Positions 7,694 through 15,951 of a stretch of DNA of 35,429 nt are shown here, piece by piece. The first letter of the stretch is position 1. Every line of letters starts with the position of its first letter. The position numbers and the translations under genes were made by a program. Location of the stretch: NCBI GenBank assembly GCA_025361625.1, contig JANYKL010000084.1, forward strand, positions 1 through 35,429. The letters run 5' to 3'. The notes below the pieces were generated by a model. That model made no database searches, was not told the origin of the DNA, and worked only from the letters and a program-made list of their open reading frames with translations. This stretch comes from Acidobacteriaceae bacterium. Lineage in GTDB: Bacteria > Acidobacteriota > Terriglobia > Terriglobales > Acidobacteriaceae.

Positions 7694-8614
7694 CTACCAC
7701 CCTCTGGTCTGCAGCAAATGCGCCTCATCGAGCCCCGAAACGGCCAACCCCTTCATAGCCCCGATCAAATCCTCACTGACCTCAAGTAAAACTTTAGGAT
7801 CTTTGAAATGCGTAGCCGCCTGCACAATCGCCTTGGCGCGCTTTTCGGCTTCGGCCGGATCGGCGAATTCGGTTGAGTTCTTCATAAAAATTCCACTTCC
7901 CACGAACACCGCTTCGGCTCCCAGTTGCATGACTAGAGCCGCGTCGGCGGGGGTGGCGATGCCTCCAGCGGAAAAGTTCGGTACTGGAAGCTTGCCATCG
8001 CGCGCGACCATCTTGATCAACTCGTACGGAGCCTGATGCTCCTTCGCCTTCGCGTAGAGTTCTTCTTCCCCGAGTACGGTGAGAATCCGCATCTCCATCA
8101 CGATCTGGCGAATGTGGCGTACGGCGTGAACCACGTCTCCGGTGCCCGCTTCCCCCTTGGTGCGAATCATGGCCGCGCCCTCGGCAATGCGGCGCAGGGC
8201 CTCCCCAAGATTGCGCGCCCCGCAAACGAACGGAACTTTGAACGCGTGCTTATCGACGTGATGCGCCTCGTCGGCGGGAGTAAGAACTTCGGACTCGTCA
8301 ATATAGTCGACGCCGAGCTCTTCGAGAATTTGCGCCTCGGCGAAATGCCCGATGCGGCACTTCGCCATAACCGGAATATCGACCACGGCCATGATCTCGC
8401 GAATCTTCTTCGGCGAAGCCATACGTGCCACTCCGCCCTCGGCGCGGATCTGCGCCGGCACCCGCTCGAGCGCCATCACGGCGACCGCTCCAGCACGCGC
8501 GGCGATCTCCGCCTGCTTCGCGTCCGTGACATCCATAATCACGCCGCCTTTGAGCATTTCTGCGAGTCCGGTCTTCAGGCGTAGGTTGGTGTTGTGGCCG
8601 TTATTCTTCGACAT
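7694..8614 (-). CDS. pdxS: Pyridoxal 5'-phosphate synthase lyase subunit PdxS
   Basis: 306 aa. The ATG at 8614 ([20 protein letters not shown]) is preceded by a GAAGAGAG ribosome site; the longer in-frame extension to 8782 would overlap the next gene and is low-complexity, so it was rejected. PdxS condenses ribose 5-phosphate, glyceraldehyde 3-phosphate and ammonia to pyridoxal 5'-phosphate. The catalytic lysines are Lys85 (MAKCRIGH) and Lys153 (RTKGEAGTG), and phosphate-binding loops [11 protein letters not shown] and VFVGSGIF are present. It forms a dodecamer with PdxT, encoded downstream. An imperfect 13-15 bp tandem repeat lies in its leader (8641-8688). Confidence 0.97.
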   Translation of the reverse strand: MSKNNGHNTNLRLKTGLAEMLKGGVIMDVTDAKQAEIAARAGAVAVMALERVPAQIRAEGGVARMASPKKIREIMAVVDIPVMAKCRIGHFAEAQILEELGVDYIDESEVLTPADEAHHVDKHAFKVPFVCGARNLGEALRRIAEGAAMIRTKGEAGTGDVVHAVRHIRQIVMEMRILTVLGEEELYAKAKEHQAPYELIKMVARDGKLPVPNFSAGGIATPADAALVMQLGAEAVFVGSGIFMKNSTEFADPAEAEKRAKAIVQAATHFKDPKVLLEVSEDLIGAMKGLAVSGLDEAHLLQTRGW

Positions 8615-8640
8615 GGTTTGCTCTCTTCTGAACCTTAATT

Positions 8641-8688
8641 GACGATCTTTGACTGACGAACTTTTGATTGACGAACCTTGATGACGAG
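8641..8688. repeat. Imperfect tandem repeat in the pdxS leader
   Basis: Three units of 13-15 bp and a partial fourth, each starting GACGA and followed by a T-rich part ending in GA(C/T)T or GAT (units start at 8641, 8655, 8670 and 8683). The array lies 26 bases upstream of the pdxS start codon, so on the transcribed strand it reads as repeated TTCGTCAATCAAA-like boxes. It may be an operator array or a slipped-strand duplication. Confidence 0.6.
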
Positions 8689-8759
8689 ATGCGCTGGGCG
8701 CGTCTTTACTTCCCTGCTTCATTTTACAGGCGCTTAGCCATTCGCGGTACCCCTTTAAG

Positions 8760-9272
8760 CTAGCGCTCGACGAACTTTGCAAACACTTTTTGCGGATCGA
8801 TGGCGATAAAAAGCCCCTGGCTTCGCGCCAGCACTGCGCCCTTTTCGTTGAGTATCTCAGCCATGTTGATGTGTCTGCGGCCTTTCACTTTGACCTCGCG
8901 CGATTCGACGCGCAGCGGTTGCCGCAAAGGAACCGGTTTCAAATAGTTCACGGTGATTTCAGATGTAAGGGCGATTACATGCCGCAGCTTATTCACCTTG
9001 CCCATGGCTTCATCTAAAATCGTCGCAATAATGCCGCCGTGGCAGTGCCCCGGCGGCCCGGTGAAACGTTTGCCTAAGCGGAAACGGCACACGAAACATC
9101 CGCGCTCTTTGTCATAAACAAACCGCAGGCGCATGCCGTCGGGATTATTGGTGCCGCAACCGAAACAGTTATTTTTTTGCAGCTTGATGTAGCGCGTGTC
9201 GTGCCCTGCCTCGGCCTTTAGCCGCGCCGATATCACGGTTATTTTCTTCCTGGTTGTTTTCTTCTTTAGCAT
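8760..9272 (-). CDS. PaaI-type hotdog-fold thioesterase
   Basis: 170 aa. After a basic leader ([18 protein letters not shown]) comes [17 protein letters not shown], the typical opening of 4HBT/PaaI-like acyl-CoA thioesterases. [19 protein letters not shown] follows, where the HGG loop and the Asp/Glu on the long helix form the active site. [14 protein letters not shown] and the [14 protein letters not shown] strand complete the hotdog fold. It presumably hydrolyses an acyl-CoA or related thioester in the cytoplasm; the substrate is unknown. The gene lies between the inositol-phosphate synthase and pdxS genes on the same strand. The start at 9272 is the longest; a shorter start near the hotdog domain cannot be excluded. 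Confidence 0.85.
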   Translation of the reverse strand: MLKKKTTRKKITVISARLKAEAGHDTRYIKLQKNNCFGCGTNNPDGMRLRFVYDKERGCFVCRFRLGKRFTGPPGHCHGGIIATILDEAMGKVNKLRHVIALTSEITVNYLKPVPLRQPLRVESREVKVKGRRHINMAEILNEKGAVLARSQGLFIAIDPQKVFAKFVER

Positions 9273-9312
9273 CGTTTTAATTATTCAAAGCGCGCCGACG
9301 AATGCTAATGGA

Positions 9313-9353
9313 GAATGAGCGAGGGTAGACGGGCGTCACCCATCCCCTCATTC
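9313..9353 (-). terminator. Hairpin between the inositol-phosphate synthase and thioesterase genes
   Basis: GAATGAG at 9313-9319 pairs with CTCATTC at 9347-9353, and inner AGGGT/ACCC extends the stem across a G/C-rich loop. It lies 14 bases beyond the end of the inositol-phosphate synthase gene. There is no T-run on the minus-strand side, so this may be a weak or Rho-assisted terminator or an mRNA-stabilising stem. Confidence 0.45.
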
Positions 9354-9366
9354 TTTCCCCGTTGAT

Positions 9367-10794
9367 CTAGTCGTAGTACTCCAATCCCAGATGCGTGATC
9401 AGCTCTTCGTTCTTCAGATATCGCAAGGTGTTCTTCAGCTTGATCAATTGAATGAAGAGATCATGCTCCGGGTACAGGCCCGGTGCGGTCATTGGAGACT
9501 TGAAGTAAAAGCTGAGCCACTCTTGAATTCCTAGGCGGCGCAGCTCTGGAGTCCGTTGCGCCAAGTCGAGCAAAAGAACCAGGTCGAGAACGATGGGCGC
9601 GGCAAGAATTGAATCACGGCAAAGAAAGTCCACCTTAATCTGCATCGGATAGCCGAGCCATCCGAAAATGTCGATGTTGTCCCAGCCTTCTTTGTTGTCG
9701 CCACGCGGCGGGTAGTAGTTAATACGAACTTTGTGGAAAATATTTCCGTAGAGTTCAGGATAGAGGGCGGGCTGTAGGATGTGTTCAAGCGCTCCAAGCT
9801 TCGACTCTTCCTTGGTTTTGAACGATCCCGGATCATCCAGCACTTCCCCATCGCGATTGCCGAGAATGTTGGTCGAGTACCATCCATTCACTCCGAGCAA
9901 TCTCGCCTTGAAAGCCGGTGCAAGCACGGTCTTGATTAAAGTCTGTCCCGTCTTAAAATCTTTGCCGCAGATTGGGACTTCACGCTCACGCGACAGCTCA
10001 AGCATCGCAGGGATGTCGACCGTCAAGTTCGGAGCGCCGTTGGCAAACGGCACGCCTTCCATCAGCGACGCATAGGCGTAGATCATCGAAGGAGCAATAT
10101 TCTCGTCGTTCTCCTTCATCCCCTTTTCCAGCGCTTTCACACTCTGGTGAGCAGCGCTTTGTTCAATAAAGGTTTCGGTCGAAGCGCACCAGATAGTAAT
10201 CAATCGTGCCGCGCCACTCGTCTTCTTGAAGTTGCGAATGTCCTGCCGCAGTTGCTCGGCGAGATCGAGTTTATTTTTGCCCTTCTTCACATTGGGGCCG
10301 TCGATCTTCTTCACGTAATTATGATCAAATACGGCTTTCATGGGCGTGATCGAACTTAGGCGGCCCTTGACCTTGGCGAGCAGATCTCGCTCGAGCACGC
10401 CCGCCTTGCGCGCCGCCGCATACATGTTGTCTTCAAAAATATCCCAGCCCGTGAACACGAGATCGTTCAAACCCGATAGCGGAACAAATTCTTTAATCTT
10501 GGGCGAGCGGCCATCGGTGCGCTTGCCGAGGCGAATCGTCCCCATCTGAGTAAGCGAACCGATCGGCGCTGCGATGCCTTTGCGCACGGCTTCCACGCCC
10601 GCGACAAACGTTGTGGCGACCGCTCCCATGCCCGGAATCATGACGCCCAATTTGCCTTTAGCGGGCTCGATCTGGCCGTGATCGGCGGGAACTTTGCCTG
10701 CGGATGACTCCGTGTCAACGGATTTAAATTCAACGCTTGCTGTTCGGCTCGCGGCTTTGCCGGTGCCCGCGACAGACTTTTTTACCTTCGCCAT
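9367..10794 (-). CDS. ino1: Myo-inositol-1-phosphate synthase (inositol-3-phosphate synthase)
   Basis: 475 aa from the ATG at 10794 (MAKVKKSV), which has AGGAAG upstream; the frame is open 16 codons further to 10842. It cyclises glucose 6-phosphate to inositol phosphate with NAD. Seen: a lysine/alanine-rich leader of about 45 residues, then the nucleotide-binding strand GKLGVMIPGMGAVATTF. Later come the family segments GWDIFEDNMY, LTVDIPAMLELS, CGKDFKTGQTLIKTVLAPAF, NGWYSTNILGNRDG and KVDFLCRDSILAAPIVLDL; the lysine-rich stretches match known catalytic lysines of the family. The product feeds inositol lipids or compatible solutes. No inositol monophosphatase is adjacent, although a HAD phosphatase is divergently encoded next door. 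Confidence 0.95.
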   Translation of the reverse strand: MAKVKKSVAGTGKAASRTASVEFKSVDTESSAGKVPADHGQIEPAKGKLGVMIPGMGAVATTFVAGVEAVRKGIAAPIGSLTQMGTIRLGKRTDGRSPKIKEFVPLSGLNDLVFTGWDIFEDNMYAAARKAGVLERDLLAKVKGRLSSITPMKAVFDHNYVKKIDGPNVKKGKNKLDLAEQLRQDIRNFKKTSGAARLITIWCASTETFIEQSAAHQSVKALEKGMKENDENIAPSMIYAYASLMEGVPFANGAPNLTVDIPAMLELSREREVPICGKDFKTGQTLIKTVLAPAFKARLLGVNGWYSTNILGNRDGEVLDDPGSFKTKEESKLGALEHILQPALYPELYGNIFHKVRINYYPPRGDNKEGWDNIDIFGWLGYPMQIKVDFLCRDSILAAPIVLDLVLLLDLAQRTPELRRLGIQEWLSFYFKSPMTAPGLYPEHDLFIQLIKLKNTLRYLKNEELITHLGLEYYD

Positions 10795-11144
10795 AGTTGG
10801 CTGCTTCCTGTTGGATCTGTGGGATAAATGCAAACCAATCATATTCTCGTATCCGCTGAGCTTTTTGCAAACGCGGTAGCTTGAGTTGCGGAAAATTTGG
10901 TTTAACGGCGTCTGAGATACATTGGTTGGAACGTGACAGTTACTGGCGTTCGATGCTTTGAATCACTGTAATTAATTTTTTTGTTGGACGCTCAGCCCAC
11001 CCTCGCCGATAGCAGCTATAAGTTCGACACCGCTCGGAACAGAGTCATTCGAAGATTGTTCGCTATAGACGGCGTCACTGGCCGTGACTCTGATCGCTGT
11101 GAAACCGACCCCGGCCGCTGCGGACGGAGGTTTTGAACCGTTGG
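10795..11144. other. Divergent intergenic region, no gene recognised
   Basis: 350 bases between the starts of the inositol-phosphate synthase and HAD phosphatase genes. It includes an A/T-rich stretch with a seven-T run at about 10976-10982. A minus-strand frame across 10972-11140 has protein-like composition but no start or family match. Both flanking promoters must lie here, but no convincing -35/-10 pair was identified. Confidence 0.4.
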
Positions 11145-12050
11145 ATGGTAAAATTGACTGTGCCTGCCGATTCGCTCCGCCTGATAGCCGTCGATATTGA
11201 TGGCACCCTCCTGAATCCACGATTTCAAATATCAGACGTCGATCTGCAAGCTCTGCGGCGCGCGCATTCCGAGGGAGTGGAGATTATCGTGGCCACCGGG
11301 CGGCGGCACGCGTTTGCTTTGCCGGTTGTGCAGCAACTTGGCTTTGACCTTTGGGTCATCAGCTCCAACGGAGCCGTCACTCGTTCGCTTGCGGGAGAGA
11401 CCTTCCATCGCGACCTTCTCCCGGCTGAAACTTGCCGTCAGTTGGTTATGCTGATGCAGGAATTTCGCGGTCAAACCGTCCTAACCTTTGACAACTCCGC
11501 CGGAGGTACCATCGTGCTCGAGCGGTTGGACGAACTCGAGGGCAGTATTCAGCGCTGGCTCGAGAAGAATTTGCAGTACATACAGTTTTTTGTTCCGATC
11601 GAAAACTCACTCACGACCGACCCTGTTCAGGCGATGTTCTGTGGCCACCTGGACCAGATGCGGCGCGCACTAGACTATCTCGGACCTTGCGGCTTGCCGA
11701 TTACGGTCTTGCGGACTGAATACCCTGAGCGCAACCTTTCGATGGTTGATGTCTTGAACGCCCGGTGTTCTAAAGGGCACGCTTTGGAGCGCTGGGCGAA
11801 TCATCGGGGCTTGCGATGCGAACAGGTCATGGCCATTGGTGACAATTTCAACGATATCGAAATGCTCGCCTTCGCTGGACATCCCTTTATCATGGGAAAT
11901 GCCCCGGAAGAATTGCAACGCCGTAGTTGGCAGGTGACTCGGACGAATGCTGAAGGCGGGGTGGCAGCAGCGGTTGAATATATGCTCTACGGCAAAGAAA
12001 TCTGCAATGGCAGTGTCATTACGAGATCGGCGACCGGGGTCACTTCGTAG
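11145..12050 (+). CDS. HAD-superfamily Cof-type phosphatase
   Basis: 301 aa from the ATG at 11145; a TTG four codons earlier is also in frame. HAD motif I is DIDGTLL with nucleophile Asp17 and acid/base Asp19. Motif II lies in VATGRRHAFA and motif IV in AIGDNFNDIEML near the C-terminus, with the type IIB cap between them (LRTEYPERNLSMVDVLN). Cof enzymes dephosphorylate sugar phosphates, nucleotides or pyridoxal phosphate. Because pdxST and an inositol-phosphate synthase lie just to the left on the other strand, PLP or inositol phosphate are possible substrates, but this is inference from proximity. Confidence 0.9.
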   Translation: MVKLTVPADSLRLIAVDIDGTLLNPRFQISDVDLQALRRAHSEGVEIIVATGRRHAFALPVVQQLGFDLWVISSNGAVTRSLAGETFHRDLLPAETCRQLVMLMQEFRGQTVLTFDNSAGGTIVLERLDELEGSIQRWLEKNLQYIQFFVPIENSLTTDPVQAMFCGHLDQMRRALDYLGPCGLPITVLRTEYPERNLSMVDVLNARCSKGHALERWANHRGLRCEQVMAIGDNFNDIEMLAFAGHPFIMGNAPEELQRRSWQVTRTNAEGGVAAAVEYMLYGKEICNGSVITRSATGVTS

Positions 12051-12069
12051 CTCGGCCAAATTCATAAAA

Positions 12070-12948
12070 ATGCAGGCGAAATTCATCAGCGCGTTGCTGT
12101 CGAAACAACTTGCAGCGAGGTTCGCTGCATTCTTGCTGATCGCAATCGCATTTTCCGTCTATCCTTCTTCGGCGGCTGAGCTGGCTATCCTGCGTAATGG
12201 CTTCACAATTCGTCACGAGCGTCGACAGGTAATCGGGCCAACAACACGTCTTTTTCTTGGCGCAGATAGCTCGAGCTTCATGGATGTACCAACAGCCGAG
12301 ATTACAGGGTACGAAAAAGATCTTTCACTTCCTACGACAGTCATCCCGGAAGCACCACCTTCCGCCGGGCCAATTGCCGCGCCGAGCGTCTCCCTTAAGC
12401 TCCCAGTGAAAGTGCCACCCACCCCCTTAAGCGAAGTTGTCAACTCTGCGAGTGCGACTTATCACCTCGATCCCGATCTTGTGAATAGCGTAATTCATGC
12501 TGAAAGCGGCTTTAACGCGCATGCGGTGTCCCCGAAGGGCGCGCGCGGGTTGATGCAGCTTATGCCTCAGACCGCCGGCAACCTTGGAGTTAGTGATGCT
12601 TTCGATCCGCTGGACAATGTGACCGGCGGCACTCGATATTTGCGCGAACTTTTGGAGCGCTACAATTTTGATCTCGTGAAAGCGCTGGCTGCCTATAACG
12701 CTGGCCCGCAACGCGTCCAGCAATATAAAGGAGTGCCGCCGTTTCGCGAGACGCGCGCTTATGTGGCCCGGATTGTGCATGAATACAACACCAAGAAGAT
12801 AGCGCAGGAAAAAGAAGAGAAGAGAAAAGCGGCGGCAAACTTCTCCGCCGAAAAGAAAGCGCCGGCGCGCAAGCCTTTGGCGAAGGTTCACATGATCCAA
12901 CCACGCACCGCTGCTATTGCCCCATCTCCAGAGCCCATCTCACGTTGA
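12070..12948 (+). CDS. Secreted lytic transglycosylase (SLT domain)
   Basis: 292 aa from the ATG at 12070, which gives a signal peptide (MQAKFISALLSKQ, a hydrophobic core AAFLLIAIAFSV, then SSAAEL); a longer frame back to 11947 overlaps the HAD gene and was rejected. The catalytic domain starts near residue 115: Glu145 in HAESGFNAHAVSPKG is the single acid/base, followed by GLMQLMPQTA, NVTGGTRYLRELL and ALAAYNAGP. It cleaves glycan strands of peptidoglycan to 1,6-anhydro ends in the periplasm. A lysine/alanine-rich tail (residues about 245-292) may bind cell wall or DNA. It lies 19 bases after the HAD gene. Confidence 0.92.
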   Translation: MQAKFISALLSKQLAARFAAFLLIAIAFSVYPSSAAELAILRNGFTIRHERRQVIGPTTRLFLGADSSSFMDVPTAEITGYEKDLSLPTTVIPEAPPSAGPIAAPSVSLKLPVKVPPTPLSEVVNSASATYHLDPDLVNSVIHAESGFNAHAVSPKGARGLMQLMPQTAGNLGVSDAFDPLDNVTGGTRYLRELLERYNFDLVKALAAYNAGPQRVQQYKGVPPFRETRAYVARIVHEYNTKKIAQEKEEKRKAAANFSAEKKAPARKPLAKVHMIQPRTAAIAPSPEPISR

Positions 12949-13030
12949 CCCGTCGCCAATGGTCGGTTACCTTCAGTGCTGGAGTCTCACCGCACTATTA
13001 GGCGATTTGCAACAACAATAACCAATAATA

Positions 13031-14140
13031 ATGACAAAGAAAAAATATGGGGCCTTTGCAATCGTCTTCGTCGTGCTGGCGCTGCTCGTCTATCTTCAAT
13101 TCCGAACCTGGCGAAACTTCGACTGGGCAAAACTCTTTCAATACGGATTAAGCTGGCGACACATCGCCCTCGGCATCGTCTACATCTTCATCGCTTACGC
13201 CCTGCGCGCGGTGAGATGGAAGCTATTCCTCAAACCGGTGCGTAAGGATGCATCGATCGCAGGTCTCGTCCCCCCTACACTCATAGGTTTTACCGGCCTT
13301 GCCTTACTCGGGCGTCCCGGCGAATTGATCCGCCCGTACTTGATTGCGCGACGAGAGAATCTACCTTTCGCTTCACAAGTGGCGGTGTGGGCGGTAGAGC
13401 GAATTTTTGACGCTGGCGGATTCACCGTTCTAATGGTTTCCGCGATTTTTCTGCCTTCGCAATTGCGCGAATTCACTCGCGACGCGCCTGCAGACGTCAA
13501 CCACTGGATTCATTTCACCGGCTACGCCCTGGTACTCCTCGTGCTGGGACTTTTGTCGGGCGCTATGCTGATGGCTTATCGCGGGAATGACATCGCCCAG
13601 TGGGTCGAGGCGCGCTTCTCTCACCTCGCGAAAAACCTCGGCTACCGTATCGCACAGAAAATTCGCGAGTTTACCTCAGGCCTCAACACTATTCATGGGC
13701 CTGTTGCCTTTCTGCAGATTTCGGCAGCTTCGGTACTGATGTGGTGGGTGATCGCCCTGACTTACAACGAAGTGGCGCGGGCCTACGGCGCTTCGATGAG
13801 CGAAATGAGCCCGACAAAAGTCTTGTTAATTATGGGTGCGAGCATGCTCGGCTCGATGGTGCAACTTCCCGGCGTCGGCGGCGGGTCTCAACTTGCCACG
13901 ATCAGCGTCCTTGATCACGTCTTTGGCGTTGTGCCGAGAGAACTGGCAGTCAGTTGCGGAATCATGCTCTGGCTGGTCACTTTTGTCGCGGTCGTTCCGG
14001 TCGGATTGTATCTTGCCCACCACGAACGTCTCTCTCTGCGCAAACTATCGGAAGAAAGCGCTCATGCCGAAGAAGACGAAAAAGTGGAAATTAAGAAAAG
14101 TAACCTCGCTCCTGCTATAAAGAATAGTCTGTCATCCTGA
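13031..14140 (+). CDS. Flippase-like membrane protein (lysylphosphatidylglycerol synthase TM region/UPF0104 family)
   Basis: 369 aa with about eight membrane helices, starting with GAFAIVFVVLALLVYLQF. The family signature is AYALRAVRWKLFLKPV, then GFTGLALLGRPGELIRPYLIARRE (the GR.GE.xRPxL motif), and VERIFDAGGFTVL. Later GGGSQLATISVLDHVFG is typical of the C-terminal half. Relatives act with or without a soluble aminoacyltransferase domain; this one lacks it, so it may move or modify a lipid-linked compound. The last codons (TCA TCC TGA) fall inside the repeat element that starts at 14130, so the native C-terminus may have been altered. Confidence 0.88.
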   Translation: MTKKKYGAFAIVFVVLALLVYLQFRTWRNFDWAKLFQYGLSWRHIALGIVYIFIAYALRAVRWKLFLKPVRKDASIAGLVPPTLIGFTGLALLGRPGELIRPYLIARRENLPFASQVAVWAVERIFDAGGFTVLMVSAIFLPSQLREFTRDAPADVNHWIHFTGYALVLLVLGLLSGAMLMAYRGNDIAQWVEARFSHLAKNLGYRIAQKIREFTSGLNTIHGPVAFLQISAASVLMWWVIALTYNEVARAYGASMSEMSPTKVLLIMGASMLGSMVQLPGVGGGSQLATISVLDHVFGVVPRELAVSCGIMLWLVTFVAVVPVGLYLAHHERLSLRKLSEESAHAEEDEKVEIKKSNLAPAIKNSLSS

Positions 14141-14204
14141 GCGCAGAGAACGCCTGAGCAATGGCCGCCGGAGTAGCAAATCCTTCCCTCGGCTTGTGAT
14201 ACTA
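14130..14204. repeat. Inverted-repeat intergenic element, copy 1
   Basis: It begins TGTCATCCTGAGCG at 14130-14143. Its other end, around 14178-14203, reads ATCCTTCCCTCGGCTTGTGATA, a decayed inverse of the same end (expected form ATCCTTCGCTTCGCTCAGGATGACA-like). Total length is about 75 bp, like the element at 17965-18043. The TGA of the flippase-like gene is part of the left end. The family resembles short non-autonomous repeats common in acidobacterial intergenic regions; that is recollection, not a search. Confidence 0.55.
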
Positions 14205-14244
14205 ATTGTCAAAGATTTAGCAGCTATATCCGTTCACTCACAGC

Positions 14245-14275
14245 TTGTTAGCGGTTCAAGCTCCCCTGCTACAAT
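14245..14275 (+). promoter_or_regulatory. Candidate promoter of the nrdR-isocitrate dehydrogenase pair
   Basis: TTGTTA at 14245-14250 and TACAAT at 14270-14275, 19 bases apart, 31 bases before the nrdR start. The -10 is good; the spacing is long for a sigma-70 promoter. Confidence 0.35.
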
Positions 14276-14306
14276 CGTCTAGCTATCCTGAAGCAAAAAC
14301 GAAATC

Positions 14307-14792
14307 ATGAAATGCCCTTTTTGCGGCTTTGAAAACGACAAGGTCGTGGATTCGCGCGAGAGTAAAGAGGCCGATTCCATCCGTAGGCGCCGGGAATGCT
14401 TGAAATGCGAAAAGCGCTTCACCACCTACGAGCGCATCGATGAAATCCCGTACATGGTGGTAAAAAAAGACGGCCGGCGCGAACGTTTCGACCGCCAAAA
14501 AGTTCTGAATGGCTTAATGCGAGCTTGCGAAAAGCGCCCCGTTCCGATTAGCAGACTCGAACAGATCGTCAACGAAGCTGAGACGTTCGTAATTGAGTCG
14601 GCGGAGCGCGAGAGAAAGACGAGCGAGATCGGCGAACTGATTATGAATCGTTTGCGACGCCATGACAAAGTCGCTTATGTGCGCTTTGCGTCGGTCTATC
14701 TCGACTTCAAAGACGTACAGGAATTCATGGCTGAATTGAAAGACTTACTCAAAACCAAAGATTCCGAGGCAAAAGTTAAAGGCACCAAGTAG
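14307..14792 (+). CDS. nrdR: Transcriptional repressor NrdR
   Basis: 161 aa, standard length. It represses ribonucleotide reductase genes according to the ATP/dATP ratio. The zinc ribbon is Cys3, Cys6, Cys31 and Cys34 (MKCPFC and CLKCEKRF), with DSRESKEADSIRRRREC between. The ATP-cone domain starts near VVKKDGRRERFDRQKV and ends with YVRFASVYLDF. No nrd gene is in the window. The next gene follows after 14 bases, so a common transcript with isocitrate dehydrogenase is likely. Confidence 0.98.
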   Translation: MKCPFCGFENDKVVDSRESKEADSIRRRRECLKCEKRFTTYERIDEIPYMVVKKDGRRERFDRQKVLNGLMRACEKRPVPISRLEQIVNEAETFVIESAERERKTSEIGELIMNRLRRHDKVAYVRFASVYLDFKDVQEFMAELKDLLKTKDSEAKVKGTK

Positions 14793-14806
14793 TTCGATCA
14801 ACAATC

Positions 14807-15817
14807 ATGGGTTATAAAATTACGCTGATCCCCGGGGACGGCATTGGTCCTGAAGTCATTAAAGCGACGGTTCGCATTCTCGAAGCGACAGGAATTAAGT
14901 TTGATTGGGAAAGTTTTGCTGCCGGCGCCGAGGCCTTCGAAAAGTACAAGGAATACATTCCTAAAGAACTCAGCGAATCAATCGAGCGGACAAGGGTTGG
15001 CCTGAAAGGACCGGTGACCACTCCCATTGGGGGCGGGTTTTCGAGCATCAATGTAGAGCTTCGAAAGCGCTTCGAACTTTACGCAAATTTTCGTCCCATC
15101 CGAAATCTGCCGCATATTCCTACGCGTTATCCCGGCGTCGATCTGATCGTCGTGCGCGAAAATACTGAAGGATTGTATTCAGGCATCGAGCACGAGGTAG
15201 TTCCGGGAGTCGTCGAAAGCCTCAAGATAATCACCGAGAAGGCGTCGACGCGCGTCTCGCAGTTTGCATTTGAGTATGCGCGCAAAAATAAGCGCAAGAA
15301 AATTCATTCCATCCACAAAGCAAACATAATGAAAATGTCGGATGGACTTTTTCTCCGTTGCTCCCGCGCAGTGTCCAAGGAATATCCGGAAATCACCTAC
15401 GGCGAGCACATCGTCGACAATACCTGCATGCAACTGGTAATGAACCCTTACCAATACGACATGCTCTTAATGGAGAATTTTTACGGTGATATCCTGTCGG
15501 ATTTGTGCGCCGGCCTGGTTGGAGGGTTGGGGCTCGTGCCGGGGGCGAATTTCGGCGACAGCTGTGCGATATTCGAAGCAGTGCATGGCTCGGCCCCCGA
15601 CATCGCCGGCAAAAATGTCGCTAACCCTACCGCTGTGGTGCGTTCCGCCTTACTCATGCTTGGACATCTCGGCGAGCATGCCGCCGCCGCACAAATTAGC
15701 AATGCTCTTGACGCGGTTTACAATGACGGAAGTAAATTGACCAGGGATGTAGGTGGAAGCGCCGGAACTTTAGAATTCGCCGACTCGGTGATCGAAGCAA
15801 TGGCTTCGCAAACGTGA
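14807..15817 (+). CDS. Isocitrate/isopropylmalate dehydrogenase family protein, likely NAD-dependent isocitrate dehydrogenase
   Basis: 336 aa, the short form of the family. It oxidatively decarboxylates isocitrate to 2-oxoglutarate in the TCA cycle, probably with NAD. Seen: LIPGDGIGPEV at the start, the substrate region SSINVELRKRFELYANFRP (Ser80, Asn82, Arg86, Arg96), VVRENTEGLYSGIEH, HKANIMKMSDG (catalytic lysine), VDNTCMQLVMNPYQYD with catalytic Asp, and AVHGSAPDIAGKNVANPTA at the cofactor site. SxN and ANxRP resemble eukaryotic IDH3-type NAD enzymes rather than LeuB (which lacks SxN) or the longer E. coli NADP Icd. Homoisocitrate or isopropylmalate activity cannot be fully excluded. It follows nrdR by 14 bases. 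Confidence 0.88.
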   Translation: MGYKITLIPGDGIGPEVIKATVRILEATGIKFDWESFAAGAEAFEKYKEYIPKELSESIERTRVGLKGPVTTPIGGGFSSINVELRKRFELYANFRPIRNLPHIPTRYPGVDLIVVRENTEGLYSGIEHEVVPGVVESLKIITEKASTRVSQFAFEYARKNKRKKIHSIHKANIMKMSDGLFLRCSRAVSKEYPEITYGEHIVDNTCMQLVMNPYQYDMLLMENFYGDILSDLCAGLVGGLGLVPGANFGDSCAIFEAVHGSAPDIAGKNVANPTAVVRSALLMLGHLGEHAAAAQISNALDAVYNDGSKLTRDVGGSAGTLEFADSVIEAMASQT

Positions 15818-15951
15818 ACCGTCGATTAAAAACAAATGGAGCCCCATCTATTTCAACTCCATAACCGGCTTTGATAAAGTATTTTGTTATTGTTGCTACC
15901 AGATGTTGCTACAGGATATAGATTGGTGGCTTTGTCTTGAAAAGTCTGGAA

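Noticed and set aside
10972-11220. Minus-strand frame with protein-like composition (GVGFTAIRVTASDAVY) in the inositol-phosphate synthase/HAD gap
   Set aside because: No start codon with a ribosome site outside the HAD gene and no family recognised; it may be a gene remnant but support is too weak.
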